Both the position numbers and the translations under genes were made by a program. This document shows, in pieces, positions 51,351 through 62,340 of a DNA stretch of 64,000 bases (position 1 is its first letter; each line of letters starts with the position of its first letter). The stretch is taken from the NCBI GenBank assembly GCA_963693365.1, contig CAVNZM010000013.1:3100001-3164000 (forward strand), given 5' to 3'. The notes beneath the pieces are model-generated. The model worked only from the letters and a program-made list of their open reading frames with translations. It did no database searches and had not been told where the DNA came from. This DNA comes from Amoebidium appalachense. Its lineage: Eukaryota; Ichthyosporea.

Positions 51351-51441
51351 TATTATTTTTTTTTTATTTATTTTTTTATATATTTTATCACGTTTTGTTC
51401 CCGGAGGGCCTTATCAGGCCCTCTAGGGAAACTACCGTCTA
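51351..51441 (-). other. LINE 3' end: conserved hairpin and A-rich tail
   Basis: On the minus strand, AGACGGTAG is followed by TTCCC, GAGGGCC, a TGATAA loop, GGCCCTC and GGGAA, then AACGTGATAAAATATA and an A/T tail. The nested arms form a two-part stem. The SINE at 45617-45690 has the same layout, so this is the likely RT recognition site. Confidence 0.8.
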
Positions 51442-52310
51442 CCACACAGCACCGACAGTACACTAGTTAAGGTGCTATCTATGAGTTCAGCTAAGCTAAA
51501 CCATCCTTCACAACCTAACTATAAGTACGCACTTTGCCCAGGGCTACTACCCCAGCCACGCCGGCAGGAGGCTCCAGTCCTCCCCTCCATTCAAAACCTA
51601 GCAATAAACGTTAACCGAGGGCTCTCATTGGTCGATCTACAGTATTGGGAAGTCCTATGTGTTGTGTATAATATTTACGGTGGGTATGGGTGGATGATGG
51701 GGTGTGGTGGTGGTGGTGGTGGGGGGTTGCTGCCTAACATTATGTGTTGTTGTACGTATGTTGTGGCGATGTTTTTGTGGACTAAAAGGTGGGTTTTACA
51801 GGGCACACCGGGTCTGTGTGTGTTCCGGCAGTCAGAACAGGCCGGCCGGGTGTGTGTGGGGGGTGTATTTGTTGGTGTTTTGGGTTTTTGGAGAGCCATA
51901 CTTTTCTTTCTACGGGTGGGGGGTATATGGTGGTGTTTTTGCATTTTGGGGTGGGTGGGGGGGAGTGTTGTGTTCCGTGGGTGCCAAATTTTTGAAAAGA
52001 AAAAGGATTGCAACTCTACTGTGATTGTTCCTAAGATGGCCCGGGTGGTGGTCTTGGTGGTGCCGGTGGCTGCAAGTAGTGGGCCCACCGATCGTGGGCA
52101 GAATCCCCGTTCGACCCACTTGGTGTCTTCGGGGTCAGGTGGGTCACCGTTGCCTCCTATCCAGTTTATCCATGCACATTGGTCTACCACCGTGGCTGCC
52201 GTATGGTGGTGCTGTGCCGTGGGGGTGTTTGGATGACGAGTGTGCAGGACGTTGTGGATGCAGGCTGTGATGGCGGTGGTCAGGGTGGGGACTTCCCCGG
52301 CATGGGCCGG

Positions 52311-52361
52311 GCAGGCCCAGAGGTGGGTGGTGGTCTCAGGGTGCTGGCTGCACCGGGGGCA
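52311..52361 (-). other. ORF2 C-terminal Cys/His knuckle
   Basis: CPRCSQHPETTTHLWAC: C-x2-C-x8-H-x4-C, preceded by a typical RLHRDHP context. This motif is common at the C terminus of I, R1 and Jockey-type LINE proteins and is thought to bind nucleic acid. Confidence 0.85.
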
Positions 52362-52679
52362 TGTGGGCTGTGTAACGACGGTGGGGTGATCTCGGTGTAG
52401 CCGTGCCATGGTAGGCAGGGTGCCCATGGCCAGGGACAGGCTACGAGTGTTTCCTCTGACTGCCCCGATGGTTGCCTGTGTGGGCCCCTTGTTGAGCTTG
52501 AGGGGGTTCCGTTCGGCTGGGAGCAGTCTGGGGTCGGCTAGTATGGACATAGCCTTGGTCTTGCCGGCCATGTCGGTGAGGAAGTCCTTGTTCAACCGGT
52601 TCAGTGTACCGGGAATGTTGCCGGGGATACGGTGGCCTTGTAGTCGTAGGAAGTATTCCCCCCCCCCTGGGGCCGGAGG

Positions 52680-53150
52680 TAGGGGGGGGGGGGGAGGGGG
52701 AGGACTCTTCCTGCATTGGCTGCCTTGTCTGCCTCGTTATTCCGTTGACCGTACCGTTTGGTTTGGATTGGTGCCCCTTCACCCACGATACATGTACAGA
52801 GCCTGGTTGCCGGAGAGAGAGTTGGTCTCGTACGTGAGCCCATTCCACTATGTGGGGGAACTTTAGCTTACGTCGAGGGGGTGTGGTGGGGTCCATATTT
52901 GCCGTCCATCGGTCGACTACTCCGAGGTTATCGAGCTTGATGTGGATGGGGGTGGTGGTGGGGGTGAGCAGGAGGGCTAGTAGTACCCCTGTGAGTTCGG
53001 CTTGGGTGGATGATAGGGCCGTATGGAGCCTGGTCTTGGCCGTCACTGGTGGTGCTTTCCGGTCCGGGGTGTCCAGCACAGCCCCGGCTCCGGCCTGGGC
53101 TATCCTCCTGCCCGGGTGGATGAGGCTGCCGTCCGTATAAACGGTGATCG
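52680..53150 (-). other. ORF2 RNase H domain
   Basis: The motifs come in order: ITVYTDGS (first Asp), STQAEL (Glu), HIKLDN (Asp), then VSWVKGHQ and, after a frameshift, NNEADKAAN (last Asp). The fold degrades RNA in RNA/DNA hybrids. Presence of all acidic residues suggests recent activity. Confidence 0.85.
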
Positions 53151-53164
53151 GTTGGTCTGGGGGG

Positions 53165-54900
53165 TAGGGTGATTTGCTGCTGCCACTCGTCATAGGTGGC
53201 CTGGGGCACCAAGTCGGTGTAGGTGAGCCTACGGGGAGTGGGTGGGCTCGGCAGGTCAGCCGGGTGGGCCGTGCACTTGTGTCCTGGTGGTGACCCTACC
53301 GGTGGTGGCTGCTGGGGGGGGGGTGGGCCGGGGAGGTCCCCCGGTAAGGGTGTAACTTCCTCGTTGGCTTGCAGGTGGAGCATCTGGGGTGATGCCTGTT
53401 GGTGGGGGGGAAGATGCCGCCGAAAATGGTGTATCTTCCTCCACTGCTCGGCCGGATCGGAGCCATCCTTCAGTGCGATGACTTGGTAGATGTCGATACT
53501 GTCGGTGTTGATGAAGTCCTTATGGTACTTCGGGACTACCATGTGGGTGGTGATTCGGGTCTTGAAGGCCACGTAGGGGTCTGCCCGTATCACCTCCACA
53601 GCACGGGTCCACCCCACACACTGCTTGTTGTGGGTGTGGTTATCGGCTGGGGGCTCAGGGGGCTCGTATTTGCTGTTGGTGCTGTCAGTGTTAGAGTCCT
53701 CTGAGTCGTCGGAGTCGTCGCTGGGCCCCATCGACTCCGATTCTGGCTCCGTGTCTAACCCTTCCCCCTCTCCGTCTGCGTACCCGGGGTTGGGGGAGAG
53801 GGTGGCCGGGGTGTAGGCTAGGTTCCATGGGGAGTGGCCGTATTTGCAGCCACCAGGGCAAAAGCGGAAATGGGCTGTACCATGTGGGTCGTTCCACGTG
53901 GGTCGGTGCCATCTCAGCCCCTCCTCCTCTGTGTTGTCCCGTAGATGGGCTATTTTGACCCAAGCCTCCCCGTTGTGGGTGGTGTGGGCCACCACCTGGC
54001 TGAGTTCGTATTGCCCGTTCTTGACTATTTCCACCACGAATGCACCGACGGGGTGGTTTGCCACGAGGTCAATGGTGTGGTGGGTGTGTGGTCTGGGTGC
54101 TGGCAGTAGTTTGTCTGCGATGGGGATGGCCCCCTTGATGATGGACCTGTACCACTGTGTAGCTCCCGGGTGTAGTAGGTCTGGGGGGTGGGGCAGTTCG
54201 GGGAACGCCCGGAACACCCCCGGCCGTACCATGGTGTCCTCCACCGTGTAGAGTTGACGGGGGTGTGTGTGGGGGCCGATGTGGGCCGCAAAGGTGTGGT
54301 CCGGGAAAACGGTGTTGATAGGGGTGCTGGTTGTTGTTGCTGCTTCCCCTCCTTCTCCTTGGGGGGAGGGGGGGGGGTGGGGTGGGGGTGCTTGTGTTTT
54401 CTTGGGGGGGGTTTCCCCAATACTCAGGTGCCGCTCGTGAAGGATCCCCGTGATATGGGCCCAATAGTTGTGGAGCTGCTTTCCCCCTAGCCTGTAAAGT
54501 TTGGCTGGGGGTGCTTGCAGGGGTGGGTAGGGTAGGCCTGTGACGTGTTGCTGCTGCCAGGCTCGGTACCGGACCACGTCCCCTGCTGGTCCTGGTGTTT
54601 CCAGCAGGGCACACAGCTCCGTGACCATGGTGCTTGCTGCTGATTCGACGATGCTGGCCAGTCCCCCTAGAGTGGGATGGTGTAGCAGCCCGGACGGGGT
54701 GCTCCGGTGGATTCCGAAACCACACTTCCGACGGAGTAGGTCTCTCCACTTGCTGTCGATTGCCTGCATGGTGGTGTTGCTAATAACTGACCCTTTGAGG
54801 AGGAAGAGGATGGCCGGGGCCACCACACTGTTGGCTACGTAGATCACTTGGCTGGGTGCCAGCATTTTACGGGCAAGTATGGTGGTGGCCCGTAATGTCA
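53165..54900 (-). other. ORF2 extra region between RT and RNase H
   Basis: About 550 codons follow the RT thumb. They include an acidic tract (DDSDDSEDSNTDS), Pro-rich spacers, and two segments that look alike: QVVAHTTHNGEAWVKIAHLR and QVIALKDGSDPAEQWRKIHH. I recognise no named domain. The pair may be an internal duplication of a small fold. Confidence 0.55.
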
Positions 54901-54949
54901 GCTGCATGGCCTTCCCATCGTTGGGCCGGGTGTGTCGTTGGAGGGTGAT

Positions 54950-56000
54950 GTTGACCCCTAGCACTCTGATGTGCGCATCGGGGGGCTCGATCTGAATGGG
55001 TAGAGGTGGTGCTCCCGGGGATTTGCGGTACTGCAGGGGGGCCACTGTTGCCGGGGTTGGAGTACCACGGGCGAGGACTGAAAATTTGTCTGGGTGTGGT
55101 TCCAAGTCATGGTAGTAAAAAAAGGGGGCAGATAAGTCGAGAGTTTGCTGGATGCTCTCCTTGTTGGGGCCAAACCATGTTGTGTCGTCGGCGAAGGCTA
55201 CAGACGTCACACACGGGGGTGTTTGTGCCGGTGTGTGGTGCTGTGTCTGTGGGGGTAGGTGGAAAGTGTACCCCTTGCCGTGCCTTTTGATGGCTGTCAA
55301 AACTGGATCGTAGAAAATAATCCACAGAATGGGGGAGAGGACAGCCCCTTGGGCCAGGCCGTTTTCAACAGGGAAAGACTCAGTGTGCCCCTGGTCTGTG
55401 CACACCGTGGCCGTACGATTGTGCCACATGTGCCGGAGGAGGGTGATTAGCTGGGGGTCGGTGCCCAGGCGGGTGAGCCCCAGTTCCACCGAGGGCCAAG
55501 ACACCGTGTCATATGCCCTCTTAATGTCCTGTTGGACGATCCATAGTTCCTGGTCGTGGTCTATGGCATCATCTATCGTCTCTCGGATGATAGCCAGCGC
55601 CCCGTCGATACCCGGGCCCGGCACGAACCCGAAATTCCCCCCCGGGAGGAGGGTGGGGTGCTGCCGGAAGATCGAGAGTAGGCGCTGGTTGATGACCGAT
55701 TCTAGCAGCTTCCGTGCCGTTTCCAAGAGTGCTATCGGTCGGGTTTTGTCGAAGTCACCTTCCCATTCCCCTTTCGGTAGGGGATGGATGGTGTGGTGCA
55801 GCCATGACCTCGGTGTGGTCCCCGTGGCCAGACATCCGTTGATGATATGTAGGAGCCATGCTAGCCCCTTTGGCCCCAGGTGTTGGAAGTATTCGTACTG
55901 GATTTCCGTTGGGCCGGGGGCCTTCCCCCCCTGTCGGCTTTGGACGATCTGTTGGAGCTCGTCGTGGGTGGCCGGGTACATTATAGACCCTAATGGGGAG
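54950..56000 (-). other. ORF2 reverse transcriptase domain
   Basis: RT motifs are in order: GKAPGPTEIQYEYF, KTRPIALLETARKLLE, QQDIKRAYDTVSW (catalytic Asp), GLAQGAVLSPILW and VAFADDTTWFG (catalytic Asp pair). A thumb region follows. The frame is open throughout. The enzyme would prime cDNA at a nicked target site. Confidence 0.93.
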
Positions 56001-56419
56001 TCTTCGGGGGGGATCGGTCGATAGAATGTCGGCCCACCTTGGGTCGGCGAGCATCTCCTCGATGTGTGGGTTCCTGCGGGCCGTCCACCGGTGATAAGTT
56101 TCACGAATGACGGGCTCCGTGTCAGCCCACTCCGTGAGGTACTCAGTGCCCGTTGGGGTGACGTGCTTGACTAACGTAGCCGAGACGTTCACACTCCCCC
56201 GGTCTAAAATGCTGCTTAGTGCTCGCCGGAGTTCGTCCACCGTACGCTTGCACCGTGCTTCTGCTGCTGCTGTTGCCCGTAGCCAAAGGAGTTTTTGCCG
56301 TTTCCTTCGGAGTTGGGACCTGTATAGTTGTAGTTGCTCCCGCATGGTTTCCTCCCACTCCTCCCACTGCCTCCCTGTCTGAGACAGGTGGGCTGCTGGG
56401 GGGGTGGGGTGCTGCTGCC

Positions 56420-59400
56420 GGGTGGGTGACCCGTGCCGTGCCTGCTGGCCAGGGCTGCACTCTGCTGCTGTGGGCCGTTGCGGCTGCGTGGGTGTGGTCT
56501 GTAGCTGTTGGTTGCCCGTGGGTGGCCCTGGCAGGGTCTGCAGGCGGGGTGGCCCCTGCATTGGCTGCCGGTGTGGGCTGCCTGCCTGGGCTTCAGCCTG
56601 CGGCTGCTGCTGCTGGCTTGGTTGCTCCTGTTGGTGCTGTCGGCTGGGTGGCCCGTGCTGGGCCTGCCGGCCGGGGCTGCAATCTGCTGCTGCATGCAGC
56701 TGCTGCAGTGTGGGTGTGATTTGTTGCTGCTGGCCGGGTAGCCCATGCAGGGCCTGCAGGCTGGGTGGCCCCTGCTGTGGCTGCCGGTGTAGGCTGCGTG
56801 CTAGGGCTGCAGCCTGAGGCTGCTGCTGCTGGCTTGGTGGCTCCTGTTGGTACTGTCGGCTGGGGGGGCCGTGCTGGGCCGGCCGGCCGGGGCTGCACAC
56901 TGCTGCTTCAGGCAGCTGCTGCAGTGTGGGTGGGGTCGGTTGCTGTTGGCTGGGTGGCCCCTGCTGTGGCTGCCGGTGTGGGCTGCCTGCTGGGGCTGCA
57001 GCCTGAGGCTGCTGCTGCTGGCTTGGAGGCTCCTGTTCGTGCTGTCGGCTGGGTGGCCCGTGCTGGGCCGGCCGGCCGGGGCTGCGATCTGCTGCCGCAG
57101 GCAGCTGGTGCAGTGGGGGTGTGGTCGGTTGCTGCTGGCTGGGTGGCCTTGGCGGGGCTTGCAGGCTGGGTGGCCCCTGCTGTGACTGCCGGTGTGGGCT
57201 GCCTGCTGGGGCTGCAGCCTGTGGCTGCTGCTGCTCGCTTGGTGGCTCCTGTTTGTGCTGTCGGCTGGGTGGCCCGTGCTGGGCGGGCCGGCCGGGGCTG
57301 CAATCTGCTGCTGCAGGCAGCCACTGCAGTGTGGGTGTGGTCGTTTGCTGCTGGCTGGGTGACCCTGGCAGGGCCTGCAGGCTGGGTGGCCCCTGCTGTG
57401 GCTGCCGGTGTGGGCTGCCTGCTGAGGCTGCAGCCTGAGGCTGCTGCTGCTGACTGGGTGGCTCCTGTTGGTGCTGTCGGCTTGGTGGCCCGTGCTGGGC
57501 CTGCCGGCCGGAGCTGCCCGTCGCTGCTGCAGGCGGCTGCTGCAGTGTGGGTGTGGTCGGTTGTTGCTGGTTGGATGGCCCTGGCAGGGCCTGCAGGCTG
57601 GGTGGCCCCTGCTGTGGCTGCCGTTGTGGGCTGCGTGCTGGGACTACAGCCTGAAGCTGCTGCTGCCAGCTGGGTGGCTCCTGCTGGTGCTGTCGGCTGG
57701 GTGACCCGTGCTGGGCCTGCCGGCCGGGGTTACCCTCCGCTTCTGCAGGCAGCTGCTGCAGTGTGGGTGTGGTCGGTTGCTGCCGGCCAGGTGGCCCTGG
57801 CAGGGCCTGCAGGCTGGGTGGCTCCTGCTGTGGCTGCCGGTGTGGGCTGCCTGCTGGGGCTGCCGCCTGAGGCTGCTGCTGCTGGTTTGGCGGCTCCTGT
57901 CGGTGCTGTCGGCTGGATGGCCCGTCCTGGGCCTGCCGGCTGGGGTTGCAGTCTGCTACCTGCTGCTGCTGCCGTGTGGGTGTGGTCGGTTGCTGCTGGC
58001 TGGGTTGTTCTGGCAGGGCCTGCAGGCTGGGTGGCCCCTGCTGTGGCTGCAGGTGTGGGCTGTCTGCTGGGGCTACAGCCTGAGGCTGCTGTTGCTGGCG
58101 GGGTGGCTCCTGTTGGTGCTGTCGGCTGGGTGGCCCGTGCTGGGCCTGCCGGCCGGGGCTGCACGCCACCGCTGCAGGCAGCGGCTGCAGTGTGGGTGTG
58201 GTCGGTTGTTGCTGGCTGGGTGGCCCTGGCAGGGCCTGCAGGCTGGGTGGCCCCTGCTGTGGCTGCCGGTGAGGGCTGCCTGCTGGGGCTACAGCCTGCG
58301 GCGGCTGCTGCTGGCTTGGTGGCTCCTGTTGGTACTGTCGGCTGGGTGGCCCGTTCTGGGCCGGCCGGCCGGGGCTGCAATCTGCTGCTGCAGGCAGCTG
58401 CTGCAGTGTAGATGTGATCGGTTGCTGCTGGCTGGGTGGCCCATGCAGGGCCTTCAGGCTGGGTGGCCCCTGTTGTGGGCTGCTGGCGGGGGCTTCAGCC
58501 TGATGCTGCTGTTGCTGGCTTGGTGGCTCCTGTTGGTGCTGTCGACTGGGTGGCCCATGCTGGTCCTGCCGGCCGGGGCTGCCTGCTGGGGCAGCGGCAG
58601 GCTGATGCAGCAAAGTGGGTGTGGGTTGGTGCTGCTGGGTGGGGCTGCAATCTGCTGCTGCAGGCAGCTGCTGCCGGGTGGGTGTGGTTTGTTGCTGCTG
58701 GCCGGGTGGCCCATGCAGGCCCTGCAGGCTGGGTGGCCCCTGCTGTGGCTGCCGGTGTGGGCTGCCTGCTAGGGCTGCAACCTGAGGCTGCTGCTGCTGG
58801 CTTGGTGGCTCCTGTTGGTACTGTCGGCTGGGTGGCCCGTGCTGGGCCGGCCGGCCGGGGCTGCAAACTGCTGCTGCAGGCAGCTGCTGCAGTGTGGGTG
58901 GGGTCGGTTGCTGCTGGTTGGGTGGCTCTGGCAGGGCCTGCAGGCTGGGTGGCCCCTGCTGTGGCTGCCGGTGTGGGCTGCCGGCAGGGTCTGCAGCCTG
59001 CGGCTGCTGCTGCTGGCTTGGTGGCTCCTGTTCGTGCTGTCGGCTGGGTGGCCCGTGCTGGGCCGTCCGGCCGGGGCTGCAATCTGCGGCAGCTGGTGCA
59101 GTGTGGGTGTGGTCGGTTGCTGCTGGCTGGGTGGCCCTGGCGGGGCCTGCAGGCTGGGTGGCCCCTGCTGTGACTGCCGGTGTGGGCTGCCTGCTGGGGC
59201 TGCAGCCTTTGGCTGCTGCTGCTGGCTTGGTGGCTCCTGTTTGTGCTGTCGGCTGGGTGGCTCGTGCTGGGCCGGCCGGCCGGAGCTGCAATCTGCTACT
59301 GTAGGCCGCCGCTGCAGTGTGGGTGTGGTCGGTTGCTGCTGGCTGGGTGACCCTGGCAGGGCCTGCAGGCTGGGTGGCCCCTGCTGTGGCTGCCGGTGTG

Positions 59401-59990
59401 GGCTGCCTGCTGGGGCTGCAGCCTGAGGCTGCTGCTGCTGGCTGGGTGGCTCCTGTTGGTTGGGTGGCCCGTGCTGGGCCTGCCGGCCGGGGCTGCACGC
59501 TGCTGCTGCAGGCGGCTGCTGCAGTGTGGGTGTGGTCGGTTGTTGCTGGCTGGGTGGCCCTGGCAGGGCCTGCAGGCTGGGTGGCCCCTGCTGTGGCTGC
59601 CGGTGTGGGCTGCCTGCTGGGGCTGCAGCCTGCGGCTGCTGCTGCTGGCTTGGTGGCTCCTGTTGGTGCTGTCGGCTGGGTGGCCCGTGCTGGGCCGGCC
59701 GGCCGGGGCTGCAATCTGCTGCTGCAGGCAGCTGCTGCAGTGGAGGTGTGATCGGTTGCTGCTGGCTAGGTGGCCCATGCAGGGCCTGCAGGCTGGGTGG
59801 CCCCTGCTGTGGCTGCCGTTGTGGGCTGTTGGCAGGGGCTTCAGCCTGAGGCTGCTGCTGCTGGCTTGGTGGCTCCTGTTGGTGCTGTCGACTGGGTGGC
59901 CCATGCTGGGCCTGCCTGTTGGGGCTGCCTGCTGGGCCAGCGGCAGGCTGATGCAGCAAAGTGGGTGTGGGTTGGTGCTGCTGGGTGGAT
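56420..59990 (-). repeat. In-frame minisatellite in ORF2: about 16 units of 216 bp
   Basis: Each unit codes for about 72 residues with the landmarks CSPGRPAQHGPPSRQ, EPPSQQQQ, GSPHRQPQQGPPSLQ and PPSQQQPTTPTLQQ. Copies of the GCCGGCCGGGGCTGC core recur every 205-285 bp from 56667 to 59923. Units are 85-95 percent alike, with small indels that move the phase between frames. All minus-strand frames and two plus-strand frames stay open over long stretches, so the long plus-strand Trp/Gly/Cys-rich frames are shadows. It replaces the usual short endonuclease-RT linker. Confidence 0.93.
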
Positions 59991-60579
59991 CCGGGGTCCC
60001 TCTCCTCCTGATACCACCCCGTCTGGGACGGGTGTGCCTGGGGGGGGGGGGGGGGGGGGGGGGGGGGTGTCCTGGGGGGTGGGGGTGATGCCCGGGGGGT
60101 TGTTGGGGTCGGCTGTGTACAGTGGGATGATGGGACTGCTTGTTGGGGGTACCGGTGGGGGGGGCTCCGGAGGGGGAGGGGGTGCTGGCCAGCCATATTG
60201 GACGGCCAGCTCCTTGGCCCTCTCCCAGAAACCCTGTGGATTTGCCGCCCGGTCTGTTGCATTGACGAGCCGGTGTAGCTCCGCGTGCTCGTTGTCCTCC
60301 GGGAAGACCTTCGTCGGTTTTGACGTGGACTTCTCTGGTTTGCTCTTGGTCCGGCCCACTGTGGTTTTTGCCACCGAGAGAATGGTGGCGGCCATGTACT
60401 CCCATCTCCCTTCCACCTCCGCCTGGGTAGGGGTGGTGGTTGGGGGGGACGTGAAGGCTGCCTCCGTGCCGGTGGTAAAACGTGCCCAGTCCTCCTGTGT
60501 GGTGTTCGGTTTCAGCTGGAGTCTCGGTGTGGGTTGGTTTCGGGTTGGCCCTGGTCCCTGGCCCGGCAGGTTAGGATGG

Positions 60580-61475
60580 GGCCCGGTTTCGCACCAGGCC
60601 AGGTGGTGGTCGGTGTGAAGATCCGGTAATTCCGTGACGGAGGCTGAGACCAGTGCCGGGCGTAACGCCGCCGGGATGTATACGTAGTCGATGCGTGAGC
60701 GGTGGGGACCGCTGTGGTACGTATATTCCCTCGTGGTGGGGTGTTCGGCTCGGTAGCTGTCTATGAGTAGATGGGCGTCCATCAGCTCGTGGAGCAGCCC
60801 GGGCACGAGTCCTGTGGGCATTGCCTGTGCTGAAATGGGGCCGGTTTCGGGCCGTGCACTGTCCAGAGTTGGGTGGCACACCTCGTTGAAATCTCCGGCC
60901 ACGATGACGGTGGTGTCGTTGGGGGCCGGGAGGGAGGTGAGAAAACTGGCTACCTGTGAGGTGAGTCGGCGGGCCTGTCTGACTTTTCCCTGTGTTGCAT
61001 TCGTGTGTTGATAAAGTCCTATCACCCACGTTGTGTGCCGTTTTGTGTGATATGGAATAGCTAACATTCGTGCATCTTTGCTATGTGGTTTTCCTTGGCG
61101 TCTAAACCACGTTTCGTTTGTAAGTATCACCACCCCCGTGTAGCGGAATCGTGTTTCCTCCCGGGCTAGTGACGGTGTGGTTTGGTCATTGGTCGAGCTC
61201 TCTGCCACCGGGATACCGGCCTCTGAGGCAGAGAGTGTTGTGTGTGTGTGTCCAGTGGTGGTGGCTGGTGGGCATACATACGTGGCACGCATGGGGATAC
61301 TTTCGTTTCGAATGGAAAACTTTGTGCGTGTGAAGGAGCCCGGGGTGGTCCCGGTCTCCGTCAGAATGACTACGTCCATGTCTGCAAAGGCAGCCCACCT
61401 GGCTGCCTCAACGATCTTGTCCTGGCCGGTACGAGTGGTAGGTCCGGCCAGGTTTATAGTTCCAATCCGAATGTG
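60580..61475 (-). other. ORF2 AP-type endonuclease domain
   Basis: Motifs in order: IGTINLAG (Asn), VVILTETG (Glu), GLYQHTN, IVAGDFNEV (Asp/Asn), HSGPHRSRIDYVYIP (Ser, Asp) and LHTDHHLAW (final Asp-His). All active-site residues of the LINE endonuclease family are present. It nicks target DNA to start reverse transcription. Confidence 0.9.
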
Positions 61476-61680
61476 GCTGTGTGGTTTGGCCGGTGGTAAA
61501 TTTGCGTGGATGATGGGTGAGACTAGCTCCCCTTCAAGTGCTTCCAGGGCTGTGTTCTGCAGTGGATCATGTCTGTGGCCTCTGGACCCGGACTTTGCGC
61601 TGTGCCGAGTGTTTGTGTGGTGTCAGGCGCTACCCCCTTTGCCGGCGCCGGGTGTCCGGGCGGGGGGGATGGGGTGGGCA

Positions 61681-62340
61681 TTATGCCTGCCCGTCCCCAC
61701 GCGGTGGGGGACGGGCACCTTGGTCAGTTCCCCGTGTCGAGTTAACCGAGGACCTGTGTGGTGTGGATGGGCGTGTGGGCTGTGTGGGTTGGCGTTGTGA
61801 GGGGGCCCCTGGGTAACCCCGCCTTGGTTGGGGGGGGCGCCGCTGTTGGGGTGTTGTGCCTCTGTGGGCCTCAATGGCTCGGTGGCTTGGGGGTCTCGGG
61901 TCTCTGGGGTGGAGTGCTCTCCCCCCCCCCCCCCCTCCCCCCCCCCTAGCCCCGTTCAAGCGGGCTTTCAGTGTGCGGGCAAGGCGGTCCCCTAGCCGTT
62001 CGAGCATGCTTGCTAGCAGGGGGCACAGTGTGGAAAGGGTGGGGGCGTTAGTTTTACCTGGTATGGCGTAGTCCGTCCTGCGTGAGGTAGACCTCTCCAT
62101 CTCCTCTGTTTCCTCCTTTCCTCTTTTTCCCGACAACCGCTCGTTTCCATCAGAGCCCGGGGGATGATGGGGGTTCGCTCCCACCCCCATGCTTTCCCCC
62201 ATCGGTTGTGTGGTTTCTACCGACTCGGTTGCCCTATTCGTGTGATTGGGTGTGGGTGGGTTTGAGGTGGATAGTGCAGAGAGGGGCATGTCCCCTTCTA
62301 GCTCCATGTGGTTTTCCCGGTTGGGGGTGGGTGCAGCCAT
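61681..62340 (-). CDS. LINE ORF1 protein, 219 aa
   Basis: It is the first ORF of the element, starting 603 nt from the 5' end. The protein is rich in Pro, Arg, Ser and Thr, with a mixed-charge stretch (GKRGKEETEEMERSTSRR), one predicted helix (LLASMLERLGDRLARTLKAR) and a Gly8 run coded by a C/G homopolymer. There is no CCHC knuckle or obvious RRM, unlike many ORF1 proteins. The basic C terminus suggests RNA binding by inference. Its stop precedes the ORF2 opening by about 60 nt in another frame. Confidence 0.65.
   Translation of the reverse strand: MAAPTPNRENHMELEGDMPLSALSTSNPPTPNHTNRATESVETTQPMGESMGVGANPHHPPGSDGNERLSGKRGKEETEEMERSTSRRTDYAIPGKTNAPTLSTLCPLLASMLERLGDRLARTLKARLNGARGGGGGGGGRALHPRDPRPPSHRAIEAHRGTTPQQRRPPQPRRGYPGAPSQRQPTQPTRPSTPHRSSVNSTRGTDQGARPPPRGDGQA

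Larger units (their letters stand above)
51675..61622 (-). pseudogene. LINE ORF2: endonuclease-RT-RNase H polyprotein, frameshifted
   Basis: The reading starts after a TGA near 61624 and reaches the endonuclease motif IRIGTINLAG at about 61470, upstream of the first Met (61379). It stays in one frame to a 28-nt G run at 60040-60067, where the Pro/Gln-rich phase continues in another frame; the original frame meets a stop at 59841. Further shifts lie near 59090 (inside the repeat array), about 56000 (a C7 run, into the RT frame), about 53160 (a C6 run, into RNase H), about 52750 (inside RNase H) and before about 52595 (into the zinc knuckle). The final frame ends at 51675. Motifs are otherwise well kept. 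Several shifts lie in homopolymers, so they may be sequencing errors and not decay; I leave the protein unjoined. Confidence 0.85.

Noticed and set aside
56765-60618. Long plus-strand open frames rich in Trp, Gly, Ala and Cys (up to 548 codons)
   Set aside because: They are antisense shadows of the 216-bp minisatellite in LINE ORF2; the minus strand carries recognisable LINE domains on both sides.
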